A stretch of DNA of 64,000 nucleotides from Planctomycetota bacterium. GTDB taxonomy: Bacteria; Planctomycetota; UBA8742; UBA2392. The position numbers were made by a program, and so were the translations under genes. The notes under the pieces are model-generated. The model was given only the letters and a program-made list of their open reading frames with translations. It did not search any database and was not told the DNA's origin. The stretch lies in NCBI GenBank assembly GCA_020638675.1, contig JACKID010000001.1, positions 1,240,001-1,304,000 on the forward strand. Direction: 5' to 3'. Positions 9,056 to 17,358 of this stretch are shown piece after piece; position 1 is the first letter of the stretch, and each line of letters opens with the position of its first letter.

Positions 9056-9934
9056 ATGGCAGCACTGACCAAGACCGACATGCCGGACCTGAAGCGCATC
9101 TACAGCGGCAAGGTGCGCGATGTCTACGAGGTCGAAGGCAACCTGCTGATGATCTCTACCGACCGCCTTTCGGCGTTCGACGTGGTGATGTCCAAGGGTG
9201 TGCCCGACCGCGGCAAGATGCTGACCGAGATCAGCCTGTTCTGGTTCGACTACTTCAAGGACACCATCGGCAGCCACCTGATCACGGCCGACGTCGACAA
9301 GATGCCCGAGCCGGTGCGCAAGTACCGCGACCAGCTTGAGGGCCGCACCATGTACGTCAAGCGCGCCGAGATGCTGAAGGTCGAGTGCGTGGCGCGCGGC
9401 TATATCGTCGGCAGCGGCTGGAAGGACTACCAGAAGACCGGCGCCGTCTGCGGGCACAAGCTGCCCGAGGGCATGAAGCTGGCGCAGAAGCTGGAAAAGC
9501 CGCTGTTCACGCCAGCCACCAAGGCCGACCAGGGCGAGCACGACGAGAACATCGACTTCGACCGCGCGGCCGAGATCGTCGGCAAGGACATGGCCACGCG
9601 CCTGCGCGAGTTGACGCTCGACATCTTCACGCGCGCCGGCGACTACGCGCGGGAGAAGGGCATCATCATCGCCGACACGAAGTTCGAGTTCGGGATGATC
9701 GACGGCGAACTGGCCATCTGCGACGAGATGCTCAGCCCCGACAGCAGCCGCTTCTGGGACGCCAAGACCTACGAGGTCGGCAAGAACCCGGAAAGCTTCG
9801 ACAAGCAGATCGTGCGCGACTGGCTCGAAACCCAGCCCTGGAACAAGCAGCCCCCGCCGCCGGAGGTGCCGGATGAAATCATCAACAAGACGGCTGCCCG
9901 CTACCGGGAAGTGATCGACAGGCTCAAGGGCTAG
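9056..9934 (+). CDS. purC: Phosphoribosylaminoimidazole-succinocarboxamide synthase
   Basis: A 292-residue SAICAR synthetase, step eight of IMP synthesis (CAIR + aspartate + ATP). Signatures: GKVRDVYEV near residue 15, SAFDVVMSKGVPDRG near residue 38, VKRAEMLKVECVARGYIVGS near residues 101-120, and DTKFEFGMIDG with DEMLSPDSSRFW toward the C-terminus. The length matches the longer, roughly 290-residue class of PurC. purE starts nine bases after its stop, so the two consecutive purine steps are co-transcribed, while purH lies about 50 kb away at 60577. Confidence 0.97.
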   Translation: MAALTKTDMPDLKRIYSGKVRDVYEVEGNLLMISTDRLSAFDVVMSKGVPDRGKMLTEISLFWFDYFKDTIGSHLITADVDKMPEPVRKYRDQLEGRTMYVKRAEMLKVECVARGYIVGSGWKDYQKTGAVCGHKLPEGMKLAQKLEKPLFTPATKADQGEHDENIDFDRAAEIVGKDMATRLRELTLDIFTRAGDYAREKGIIIADTKFEFGMIDGELAICDEMLSPDSSRFWDAKTYEVGKNPESFDKQIVRDWLETQPWNKQPPPPEVPDEIINKTAARYREVIDRLKG

Positions 9935-9943
9935 GAGACCAAC

Positions 9944-10438
9944 ATGACGCAGGTTGCATGGATGATGGGCAGTGACAGCGACTACCCGAAGCTCGAGCCC
10001 GGGTTCAAGACCCTCAAGGAGCTTGGCGTGAGCGTCGTCGGGCGCGTGCTTTCGGCCCACCGCACGCCGGAGCAGGCCCGCGAATTCGTACAGAAGTCCG
10101 AGGCCGAAGGCGTAAAGGTATTCATCTGCGCCGCGGGCATGGCGGCGCACCTGGCGGGCGCCGTTGCGGCCCACAGCTCGCGCCCGGTGATCGGGATTCC
10201 GGTCGCCTCCGGCGCGCTGAACGGGCTGGACGCGTTGCTCAGCACCGCGCAGATGCCGCCTGGTGTGCCCGTCGCGACGGTCGGCATCGACGGGGCGGTG
10301 AACGCGGCCGTACTTGCGGCCCAAATCATCGGCACCGGTGACGAGAGCCTCGCCAAAAAAGTTGTAGAGTGGCGGGCCGGCCAGACGGCAAAGGTGCTCG
10401 AGAAGGACAAGCGCCTGCAAGAGAAGCTGAAAGGCTAG
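9944..10438 (+). CDS. purE: N5-carboxyaminoimidazole ribonucleotide mutase (class I PurE)
   Basis: A 164-residue protein with the PurE signatures MGSDSDYPKLEPGF at the N-terminus, LSAHRTPEQAREF near residue 38, and AAGMAAHLAGAVAAHSSRPV near residue 63, ending with a PGVPVATVGIDGAVNAA block. The conserved SAHR and AAHL elements are those of class I PurE, which converts N5-CAIR to CAIR and needs PurK elsewhere. Directly downstream of purC with a nine-base gap and a GGAG-type site before the ATG. Confidence 0.96.
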   Translation: MTQVAWMMGSDSDYPKLEPGFKTLKELGVSVVGRVLSAHRTPEQAREFVQKSEAEGVKVFICAAGMAAHLAGAVAAHSSRPVIGIPVASGALNGLDALLSTAQMPPGVPVATVGIDGAVNAAVLAAQIIGTGDESLAKKVVEWRAGQTAKVLEKDKRLQEKLKG

Positions 10439-10483
10439 GCAGCCCTTCCCCCTGGGCTGCAAGGCACCCCGGGAAGGTCTGCC

Positions 10484-12658
10484 ATGGGCGAAACAGCGGG
10501 CGAAGAAGCGCCGGGTCTGGAACACATCCTCGCGCTGCGCGAGCCGCTGCGCCGTATCGACACGGTGCTGAACTTCGCGCGCAAGCTGGTGCGCGAAAGC
10601 GGCGAAGTGCCGCCCGGGCTGCTGGCTGATTTCAAGGAAGCCCGCCGCGACCTCGAGAAGGCGTTCGTCTTCAGCTTCGAGTACCTGGACGAGAAGCTCG
10701 CGGGCCAGTTGCGCGACTTCCTGACGGCGACCAAGGGCCTCGATGCCAAGACCGTCGCGAAGTTCGTCGACAAGCTCTCCAAGCGCGCGCGCAGCGCCCT
10801 GAACCAGTTGATGATCCACGGCGAAGGCCCGCTGACGCTCACCGATGAGCTCGGCAAGGTGCGCTTCACCGACGAAGAGCTGCTGGTCGATCCGCCGCAG
10901 CAGACGCCGTCGGCGGCCTACGCGCTGATGACAGGCCCCAACGCGATTCCCGACGCGCCCAAGGCAAGCGGCGGCGCGCCCCGGATGCGCAGGGCGCTGG
11001 TCGCCGTCGTGCTGATCGGCGCGCTGGCGGCTGTTGCGCTCGCCGTCGGCTACCTGGCGGGCCCGTGGTCGACGACGCCCGTCTACAACTACAGCGCCAA
11101 TGACCTGTCCGGCGGCAATGGGGGACGCGGCAACAGCGCCCCGGCGAACGATTCACCCGTCGTCATCGACGACACGCCGTTCGATGCCGACGCCGCGGGC
11201 TACGGCGCGCCGCTGGCGGTCGTCGCCGCCGAGCCGACGGTCAACCCGCTCGAGGTGAAGCCGGACAACCTGACGCCCGGCGAGCTGGCAAGGCTGATGC
11301 TGGGCTACGAGCAACTGATCTACACCATCGAGCCCAAGCGCCTCGCCTTCCCGCCGGACGAAACAGGCCGGCGCCTCGAGAAGTTCGCCAAGGGCGCGGT
11401 TGCCGCCGAGAAGAGCTGGCGGGATGAGCGCAAGCCCATGCTCGACGCCTTTGTTGAGCACGTGCGCAAGGAGTTGCAACTGGCGCTCTACCCTGAGGAA
11501 GGCTCGCAGAACAAGCTGCTGGTCTCGGACGTCCTGTACTCGGTGGGCGGCGGGCGGCTGTCGCTGGTGCTGACGTTCCAGGTACTGGCCCAGGGCTGCG
11601 GCGCCTCCACCCGATTGATTGCCCCCAACGGGGCGTCGCGCCCGCTGCTGGCGGACAACCTCGAGAGCGGCGTGCACACCTTCAACGGCGAGTCGTTCGG
11701 GCTGCGCGATGGGCGCCAGCCCGTGCTGATCCTGGCCGAGATGCTGGTGGAGCTATCGAGCAGACTGCGCCCGACCATGGACACGCCGGAAGCCCGCTGC
11801 CTGTGCAGCGCCGTGATCCAGCAACACTCGGTGCTGTTCACGATCGACCAGGCACGCGCCGCGCTCAAGGATCTGCAGCCGGGCTGGCTTGCCCAGCCTT
11901 CCGAAGACGCCGACGCGCGGACGCAACTGGTTCACGACCTGGCCGTTCGCCTGCAGCCGGTGGTGTGCGAGACCTTGCTGAAGCCGATCGCCGAGGGCGA
12001 TTCCGAGGAGGCGCTGGCCGTCTACCGCCTGGCCGAGGCGGCGGGCGATGCGGAGCGCGCGAACCGTGCGCTGCTGATGCTCGGGGAGCGCGCGAAGCCC
12101 GGCGCCATGCTCGACGGCGAGCCGCTGCCCCTGGCGGTCGGCGAGTTGCTGCTCGCGCAGGGCAAGGTGTCGGACGCGGACCGCTGGTTCGTACGCGCCA
12201 TGCAGGAACAGCCGGCCGACCCGCGCCCCGTGGTGCGGCTGCTGTCGCGCAAGGAAGGCTCCGGGCGTTTCGACCTGTGCCGCGAAGCCTACACGCGGGG
12301 CGAGCGCTCGACGGGCTTCCTGCGGCTTTTCGCCCAGACGGCCGCATCCCAGAGCGAAGATCTGCTCGCGCTGAAGCTGCTGGATGAGATCTGCGCAAGC
12401 ACCGAGTACGTCGCCGTTGACCTGCAGAACGCTGTGCTGTTGTGTGTCTCGCTGGGGCGGACGGAGTGGGGGCTCAAGCGTCTCGCGGATCACGCCGACG
12501 TCGTTGCAAGCGAGCCCGCACTGCAACGCCTTGACCTGATCTGCGAACTATCCGTGAACGGGCTGTCGACCCGCGCGAAGCAACTGGCAGCCACGTGGCG
12601 CGCCCGCGGACAAACAGACGCGTTCATTGAGTCATTGCTGAAACGGTATGGTGGATAG
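10484..12658 (+). CDS. Large membrane-anchored protein of unknown function
   Basis: A 724-residue protein with no domain I recognise. Residues 1-140 are charged and helical (coiled-coil-like, e.g. RRDLEKAFVFSFEYLDEKLAG). A single transmembrane helix follows at about 168-190 (RRALVAVVLIGALAAVALAV), then a Gly/Asn/Ser-rich linker, then a large mostly helical C-terminal half. The last 300 residues have alternating Ala/Leu helices with LGERAKPG and LAQGKVSDADRWFVRAMQEQP phrases that look like TPR or Sel1-type helical repeats. It starts 45 bases after purE and precedes an ECF sigma gene by 85 bases, so an envelope-signalling or anti-sigma-like role can be imagined but is not shown. Confidence 0.6.
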   Translation: MGETAGEEAPGLEHILALREPLRRIDTVLNFARKLVRESGEVPPGLLADFKEARRDLEKAFVFSFEYLDEKLAGQLRDFLTATKGLDAKTVAKFVDKLSKRARSALNQLMIHGEGPLTLTDELGKVRFTDEELLVDPPQQTPSAAYALMTGPNAIPDAPKASGGAPRMRRALVAVVLIGALAAVALAVGYLAGPWSTTPVYNYSANDLSGGNGGRGNSAPANDSPVVIDDTPFDADAAGYGAPLAVVAAEPTVNPLEVKPDNLTPGELARLMLGYEQLIYTIEPKRLAFPPDETGRRLEKFAKGAVAAEKSWRDERKPMLDAFVEHVRKELQLALYPEEGSQNKLLVSDVLYSVGGGRLSLVLTFQVLAQGCGASTRLIAPNGASRPLLADNLESGVHTFNGESFGLRDGRQPVLILAEMLVELSSRLRPTMDTPEARCLCSAVIQQHSVLFTIDQARAALKDLQPGWLAQPSEDADARTQLVHDLAVRLQPVVCETLLKPIAEGDSEEALAVYRLAEAAGDAERANRALLMLGERAKPGAMLDGEPLPLAVGELLLAQGKVSDADRWFVRAMQEQPADPRPVVRLLSRKEGSGRFDLCREAYTRGERSTGFLRLFAQTAASQSEDLLALKLLDEICASTEYVAVDLQNAVLLCVSLGRTEWGLKRLADHADVVASEPALQRLDLICELSVNGLSTRAKQLAATWRARGQTDAFIESLLKRYGG

Positions 12659-12665
12659 GAGCAAA

Positions 12666-12693
12666 GGCGGCAGGCGGCAGGCAGCAGGCGGAG
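12666..12693. repeat. Degenerate heptad repeat GGCGGCA x4
   Basis: Four consecutive seven-base units (GGCGGCA, GGCGGCA, GGCAGCA, GGCGGAG) lie just after the stop of the 724-residue gene and before the ECF sigma gene. This is the same seven-base period seen in at least four other intergenic gaps of this window, but with a different sequence. Confidence 0.75.
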
Positions 12694-12743
12694 GGGAAGG
12701 CGGTTCCCCGACGCCCGGCGCCTGACCCACAGCACCTCACACC

Positions 12744-13349
12744 ATGGCCAAGAACCCGGGCAAAATCATTGAGCCGGACAATGAGTTGATGAAGCGCGTC
12801 GCCAAGGGCGATGACGCGGCCTTCCGCACGTTGTTCGAGCGCCACTACCGCCTCGCCTACTCGGTCATCTACCGCCAGCTCGGCGTGCAGAGCGAGGCCG
12901 AAGACCTGGTTCAGGAAGCCTTCCTGCGCGTGTACCGCGCCGCGCCGAAGTACGTGCCCACCGCCAAGTTCAGCACCTGGCTCTACACCGTCGTTACGAA
13001 CCTCTGCCTGAACTACAAACGCGACCGGGCCCGCAACAAGCTCCGGCTCGTCAGCGCGCGCGACGAGGACGGCGGCAACCCGATGGAGCAGCTCGCCCAG
13101 GACGAGCAGCCCGAACACGACGCGCTCGATCAGCAAGAGCGCACCCGCGTGGTCCAGCAGGCCATCGCGGAGCTGCCCGAAAACCAGCGCATGGCGCTGA
13201 TCCTCAGCCGCTACGAGGACAAGAGCTACGAAGAGGTCGCCGAAATCCTCGGCACCACCGTCGCCGCCGTCAAGAGCCTGACGTCGCGCGCCAGAGTTAC
13301 GCTCAAAGAAAAACTCGCGCGCTTCTTCGAGGAAGAGCAGGGTTCGTGA
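12744..13349 (+). CDS. ECF-type RNA polymerase sigma factor
   Basis: A 201-residue sigma-70 family protein with sigma2 and sigma4 only. Region 2 contains DDAAFRTLFERHYRLAYSV and EDLVQEAFLRVYRAAP; region 4 is LPENQRMALILSRYEDKSYEEVAEILG with the HTH TTVAAVKSLTSRAR. The two are separated by an acidic linker. No anti-sigma gene is directly downstream; the large membrane protein upstream is the only neighbour on the same strand. The start ATG lies after a short heptad-repeat patch, and no strong Shine-Dalgarno is visible, so translation may be leaderless or coupled. Confidence 0.93.
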   Translation: MAKNPGKIIEPDNELMKRVAKGDDAAFRTLFERHYRLAYSVIYRQLGVQSEAEDLVQEAFLRVYRAAPKYVPTAKFSTWLYTVVTNLCLNYKRDRARNKLRLVSARDEDGGNPMEQLAQDEQPEHDALDQQERTRVVQQAIAELPENQRMALILSRYEDKSYEEVAEILGTTVAAVKSLTSRARVTLKEKLARFFEEEQGS

Positions 13350-13367
13350 CGCCGCTGTCGGTGGGGG

Positions 13368-14489
13368 TTACGGCGGCTGCCCGAGGTTTTTGGCGCGTTT
13401 TTGCGCGAGCAACTCTTCCAGCTCGGCCATCGTTTCCGCGCCCTGGTTGCGGGCGCACATGGCCATGTTTGCGGGTGTGCGGGCTTTTTGAATCCGCTCG
13501 TCGATGTCGTCTTTCTGCTCCACGGGCGGGGTTTCATCCAGCAGCTTGCGGTAGGTCTCGGCGTTTCGGCTGTGGATCAAACCGTTGGCCGCGAGCACCC
13601 GTTGCATTACGCCGCAGAAGCGCAGCCACTGGTCAGGGTAGCGGAACGGCATCCACGATCCAAAGCCGACCTCGCGGAAGCCGTCCTCAAGATGCAGCAG
13701 CGTCGCGTACACCACCGCCACCGCGCGGTTCTGAAGGAACGACTTGCGGGTGTCGAGCGCCATCGCGGCCTCGATCACCCGGTGCGCAACCTCGGCGCGT
13801 TTGGCGCCCAGCACGGCGAGGTTGCGGCTGCAACGCTCGGCCATCACCAGGACTTTCTCCGGCGGCAGGACGCTGAAGTCATGGCGCGGCCGGTCCGCGG
13901 TGCGCCGGCGCGCCCGTGAGCTTGACTCGTCAAGACCGGCCGCCGCCAACGCGTGCTCGTGCGCCTGCGTTTCCCGCAGTGCGCGCTCGGTCTCATCGGG
14001 GCCGGGATCGCCCGGGTCTTTGGGCACGTACACCTTGCCCGCCCCTTCACCGACGGAGCTCTTGAGCGAAATTCCGTTCATCGTAAGTGCAGGCCGCCCG
14101 GGCGAAGCAGCTGGGGTGTCTTCGCCGGTGTCAGCAGAAGTGGCATGGGCGTCCCGCCCATGGCCCTCAGCGTCAGCAGATTCAGCAGCAGGTTCATCGC
14201 CGGGCTTGTCAGCAGCAGCCCCGCCAGCCCCGCCGCGAACAACATCCAGCCCCGCCTCCACGCAGGCCTTATTAAAATCGCAGGCCAGGTTCAGCAGGGC
14301 CAGGTGATCGAGATCAACCTGATAGTGAAGCCGCTCGCGAGTGATCTCGGCCGGCGTCTTGCGCTCATCGCCGCCGGGGATCGGCTTGGCCCACGCCGAG
14401 TGCAGGGACTTCGAGTGCAACGGCGGCGGCGAGCCGTCAGGCATGCGCCCGCCGAACAACTCGTCTTCGGATGGAAGTTCATCGCTCAT
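13368..14489 (-). CDS. Unknown protein with an in-frame palindromic repeat insertion
   Basis: I start at ATG 14489 (MSDELPSEDELFGG), giving 373 residues; the open frame extends upstream through G-rich low-complexity DNA that would encode implausible Pro/Leu runs. The N-terminal half is Glu/Asp/Ala-rich. Residues 109-117 read GHGRDAHAT, encoded by a palindrome (14144-14162) resembling dispersed repeats seen translated in unrelated bacterial proteins, so this stretch is probably an inserted linker. The C-terminal 190 residues are helical (NLAVLGAKRAEVAHRVIEAA, FLQNRAVAVVYATLLHLEDG) and look conserved. No known domain recognised. Convergent with the sigma factor gene. Confidence 0.6.
   Translation of the reverse strand: MSDELPSEDELFGGRMPDGSPPPLHSKSLHSAWAKPIPGGDERKTPAEITRERLHYQVDLDHLALLNLACDFNKACVEAGLDVVRGGAGGAAADKPGDEPAAESADAEGHGRDAHATSADTGEDTPAASPGRPALTMNGISLKSSVGEGAGKVYVPKDPGDPGPDETERALRETQAHEHALAAAGLDESSSRARRRTADRPRHDFSVLPPEKVLVMAERCSRNLAVLGAKRAEVAHRVIEAAMALDTRKSFLQNRAVAVVYATLLHLEDGFREVGFGSWMPFRYPDQWLRFCGVMQRVLAANGLIHSRNAETYRKLLDETPPVEQKDDIDERIQKARTPANMAMCARNQGAETMAELEELLAQKRAKNLGQPP
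14144..14162. repeat. Palindrome CATGGGCG/CGCCCATG inside a coding region
   Basis: An eight-base perfect stem with a three-base loop (TCC), lying in frame within the unknown gene on the minus strand and translated as part of GHGRDAHAT. The same type of element is familiar as an intergenic repeat in several bacteria, so its presence inside a gene suggests mobility or insertion. Confidence 0.65.
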
Positions 14490-14703
14490 GGCGGCAACCA
14501 AGCGGGGGGACAATCCCCCTCCACTCTTACCGGCCAAGTGAATGCTGAAATCGAAAGAAAAACCAGCCACCAGCCCGCAAACCGGCCCCCACGGCGGAAA
14601 AGAAGTTGCCAAAATTTTCAAACAGCCCCCACCAAAAAAACGCCCGGCAAGGGGTAAGGGCAGGGGCGACGGCAAGGGCAAGGGCGCGGGCAAGGCAAGG
14701 ACA

Positions 14704-14727
14704 GGGGGCAGGGGAAGGGGAAGGGGG
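14704..14727 (+). repeat. G-quadruplex-type G-tract cluster
   Basis: Four runs of four or five G separated by CA, AA and AA (14704-14727) meet the usual G-quadruplex pattern. It lies about 215 bases upstream of the start of the minus-strand gene at 14489, on the non-template side for that gene's leader. Whether it folds or regulates is unknown. Confidence 0.6.
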
Positions 14728-14759
14728 CACCTACAGGGTTCCCCACGCAGTCCGGACGG

Positions 14760-14991
14760 CCCGAAGGGCCCGTCCAAGGTAGCCGGGGGCGGAAGCCCCC
14801 GGACCCCGGCAGACGCAGGAATCAGGCGCCCGAAGGGCCGCCTGACACACGCCCGGTTCGCTCTCGGCGGCCCTGCGGGCGCGGATACGTTCGGGCTGAC
14901 AAGACCGGGCGCTTACGCACCCGGCAACCAAAGGCTGCCCCTTCGGGGCGCCTCGTCGCCGAAAGCAAACCGTGTCGCCGAAAGCAAACCG
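14760..14991. repeat. Direct repeat copy A (about 232 bp)
   Basis: Begins GCCCGAAGGGCCCGTCCAAG and ends with GTGTCGCCGAAAGCAAACCG. Nearly the whole block recurs at 15085-15333 with scattered substitutions. It contains nested palindromes (GGGGGCGGAAGCCCCC; GGGCGCTTACGCACCC-type inverted elements). Confidence 0.8.
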
Positions 14992-15017
14992 CGAAATGCT
15001 CCAGGCCACCCAAGCCG

Positions 15018-15084
15018 CCGAAGGGCCCGTCCAAGGTAGCCGACGGCGGGAGCCCCGGAACCCGGCCGACGCAGGAATCGGCCG
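15018..15084. repeat. Partial third repeat copy
   Basis: About 65 bases beginning GCCGAAGGGCCCGTCCAAGG match the first quarter of copies A and B, then diverge. It sits between the two full copies, so the array is A, partial, B. Confidence 0.7.
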
Positions 15085-15333
15085 GCCCGAAGGGCCCGCC
15101 CAAGGTAGCCGGGGGCGGAAGCCCCCGGAACCCGGCAGACGCCGGAATCAGGCGCCCGAAGGGCCGCCTGACACATGCCCGGCTCGCTCTCGGCGGCCCT
15201 TCGGGCGCGCATGTGTCCTGCACAAGACCGGGCGCTTACGCACCCGGCAACCAAAGGCTGCCCCTCCGGGGCGCCTCGTCGCCAAAGGCAAACCGTGTCG
15301 CTGAAAGCAAACCGTGTTGCCGACAGCAAACGG
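15085..15333. repeat. Direct repeat copy B (about 249 bp)
   Basis: Second full copy of the block at 14760-14991, offset by 325 bases. Differences are mostly single substitutions plus a divergent short segment around 15205-15222. The tail carries three variants of a unit ending AGCAAACCG / AGCAAACGG. Confidence 0.8.
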
Positions 15334-15398
15334 TGAAAACGCCCGAGGCCGCCTATGCCGCCGGCAGGGCTTCTGGTGAGGCAAGTTCGGTTTTTGGA

Positions 15399-17204
15399 TT
15401 ACAGCAGCTTCGCGCCGTGGGACTTGATCAGTGACAGGTGCGTGTGCCCGCCGAACTGGGGCACTTCTTCGGCCATTTGGGCGAACACGGCCGCCGCGCC
15501 GACGATGGTCTTGCGCGACTTGACCGCCACTTCGCCGCTGCCGGCGAATACCGGAATCGTTGCCGCACCTTCCCAGCCGCGCTGGGTAACGGGTGCGCCG
15601 AGCGGGTCTTCCGTGCCGACGCCCTGCGGCGTGCCCTGGCTGCGATCCTCACCCTCGGTCTCGGCTTCGTCGATCACGTACAGCAGCTCCTGCAGCAGCT
15701 CGGTGCCCACGCGGCCTTCAAGCGGGTGGCGCATCGCGGCGCGGAACGCCTGCAGGTGAAGGTCGCCGTTGATCCAGCTTCCCGCCGTCTCCACGTACGT
15801 GGTGCTTGGCAGCGTCACGTTCGCCAGCTCCGACAGCATGCTGCGCTGGAAGTCGACCGCCACGATGTTCTTGACCGACTGCCCGCCCAGCGCCTTGGTG
15901 ATGGCCTCCGGCGTGCCGTGCGGCAGGCCCGCCCACACGAAGACGTTTTCGGCCTCGCCCTTGGCGCAGGCTTCGCTGAACTGCTTGACGCTGGCTTCGC
16001 AGTCGCTGATGCCCAGCAGGATCGCGACGCCGCCGCGATTCGCGTTGCCGTCCGCGGGCGCCTTGAAGCCGGGGAAATCGAGCGGCGCGACGTCCGGCTC
16101 GGTCATCACGGCCACGTTGCTCACGCCCAGCTTCTCCGTGAGTTTCCGGAACAGGAACAGCTCTTCGTTGGTCATGGCCGCGTTGGCCACGGCCCAGGAC
16201 TTGCCCGGGTTGGCGGCCGCGGCCTTGAGGCCCTCGCCCGCCAGCTCATAGCCCCTCTGCCAGCCGACGGTGCCGCTCTTCGTGTGCGGCAGGTCGATGC
16301 GCTTGGGGCTGTTGATCCACTTGTAGTCGAGGCGTCCGCGGTCGCAGAGCCAGAAGTCGTTGACGTTCGGGTTCTCGCGCGCCATGACGCGGGTGACCTT
16401 GCCCTTCAGCGAATCCACGCGCGTGCTGCAGCCCTTGGCGCACAGTCCGCAGGTGCCGGGCATTTCGTCCAGGTTCCAGACGCGCGCTGTGTACAGGAAG
16501 TCGCGGTTCTTCAGCGCGCCAACCGGGCAGACTTCGACCGTGTTGACCGCGAGCGGGTTGTCGATCGGCTTGCCGGGGAACACGTCGATGACCGTGCGGT
16601 CGCCGCGGTTCACGAAGCAAAGCTCGGACGTGCCGCTGATTTCGTCGGCCACGCGAATGCAGCGCGAGCACTGGATGCAGCGCGTACCCCAGATGGTGAT
16701 CTTGTCGCCCAGCGGCTTGATGTGCGCGGCGACTTTCTCGAAGTCGAACTTGCTGGCCGCGTGCCCGTGGTCGAAGGCGTAGTCCTGCAGGCTGCATTCG
16801 CCGGCCTTGTCGCACTCGGGGCAGTCCAGCGGGTGGTTGATCAGCTCAAGGTCCATGATGCCGGCGCGGACCTTCTGCACGTCCGGCGTCTTGGTGAAGA
16901 CTTCGAGGCCTTCGGCGACGACGTTGGTGCACGAGGTGGTCATCATTTCCATCGGCACCATCTGGTCGCCGCGCTTGACCATCTGGCGCGTCTTCACGAA
17001 GCACATGCGGCAGTTGCCGCTGACGGTCAGCCCCGGGTGATAGCAGAAGTGCGGCACGTAGTGCTCGCCGCCCTCGTTCTGGTCCGGATACGAGCCGTCG
17101 GTGCCCTCGCCGAGCTTCAGGCAGGTCAGCAGCAGATTGGCGCCCTTCGGCGCCTGGTACTGCTTGCCGTCGATAGTGATGTTGACCAGCGGTGCGTCAG
17201 ACAT
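15399..17204 (-). CDS. nuoG: NADH-quinone oxidoreductase subunit G (short form)
   Basis: A 601-residue complex I peripheral-arm protein. The N-terminal 2Fe-2S domain has cysteines in LLTCLKLG, HFCYHPG and GNCRMCF; the His/Cys-type 4Fe-4S site is in HPLDCPECDKAGECSLQD; the next cluster is TRCIQCSRCIR; and the molybdopterin-domain-like N4/N5 region starts with GTCGLCAKGCSTRVDS (residues near 225). The C-terminal molybdopterin-like half is shortened relative to E. coli NuoG (about 900 residues). An insertion with a Gly/Asp/Tyr-rich loop sits between the first and second iron-binding cysteines. No other nuo gene is adjacent, though a nuoL fragment lies at the far right edge. The start ATG lies at 17204-17202. 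Confidence 0.88.
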   Translation of the reverse strand: MSDAPLVNITIDGKQYQAPKGANLLLTCLKLGEGTDGSYPDQNEGGEHYVPHFCYHPGLTVSGNCRMCFVKTRQMVKRGDQMVPMEMMTTSCTNVVAEGLEVFTKTPDVQKVRAGIMDLELINHPLDCPECDKAGECSLQDYAFDHGHAASKFDFEKVAAHIKPLGDKITIWGTRCIQCSRCIRVADEISGTSELCFVNRGDRTVIDVFPGKPIDNPLAVNTVEVCPVGALKNRDFLYTARVWNLDEMPGTCGLCAKGCSTRVDSLKGKVTRVMARENPNVNDFWLCDRGRLDYKWINSPKRIDLPHTKSGTVGWQRGYELAGEGLKAAAANPGKSWAVANAAMTNEELFLFRKLTEKLGVSNVAVMTEPDVAPLDFPGFKAPADGNANRGGVAILLGISDCEASVKQFSEACAKGEAENVFVWAGLPHGTPEAITKALGGQSVKNIVAVDFQRSMLSELANVTLPSTTYVETAGSWINGDLHLQAFRAAMRHPLEGRVGTELLQELLYVIDEAETEGEDRSQGTPQGVGTEDPLGAPVTQRGWEGAATIPVFAGSGEVAVKSRKTIVGAAAVFAQMAEEVPQFGGHTHLSLIKSHGAKLL

Positions 17205-17358
17205 GGGGCCCTATTTAGCGAATGTCGGCCCCGCTGGGAAGTCCCGCGTGGCAGAGTGTTTAGGTCATATGGCGCAGGCCCGCCGCACGGGGTGGGTAAG
17301 CGCGGCTTTCCACTACTGAAACGACGCCCTGGCGCGTAAAACAGGGGCGGAGACTACA

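Larger units (their letters stand above)
14490..15398. other. 900 bp non-coding repeat-rich region
   Basis: No gene can be supported between the start of the minus-strand unknown gene and the end of nuoG. The block holds G-rich purine tracts (14640-14730) and then a partly duplicated segment full of short inverted repeats such as GGGGGC/GCCCCC and GCCCGAAGGGC. Open frames crossing it are low-complexity in every frame. Individual repeats are listed separately. Confidence 0.7.

Noticed and set aside
8069..10819. Antisense open frame of 916 codons
   Set aside because: Overlaps methyltransferase, purC and purE, which have clear motifs.
14490..15398. CRISPR array
   Set aside because: Repeats are two long copies plus a partial one, with no regular short repeats and unique spacers.
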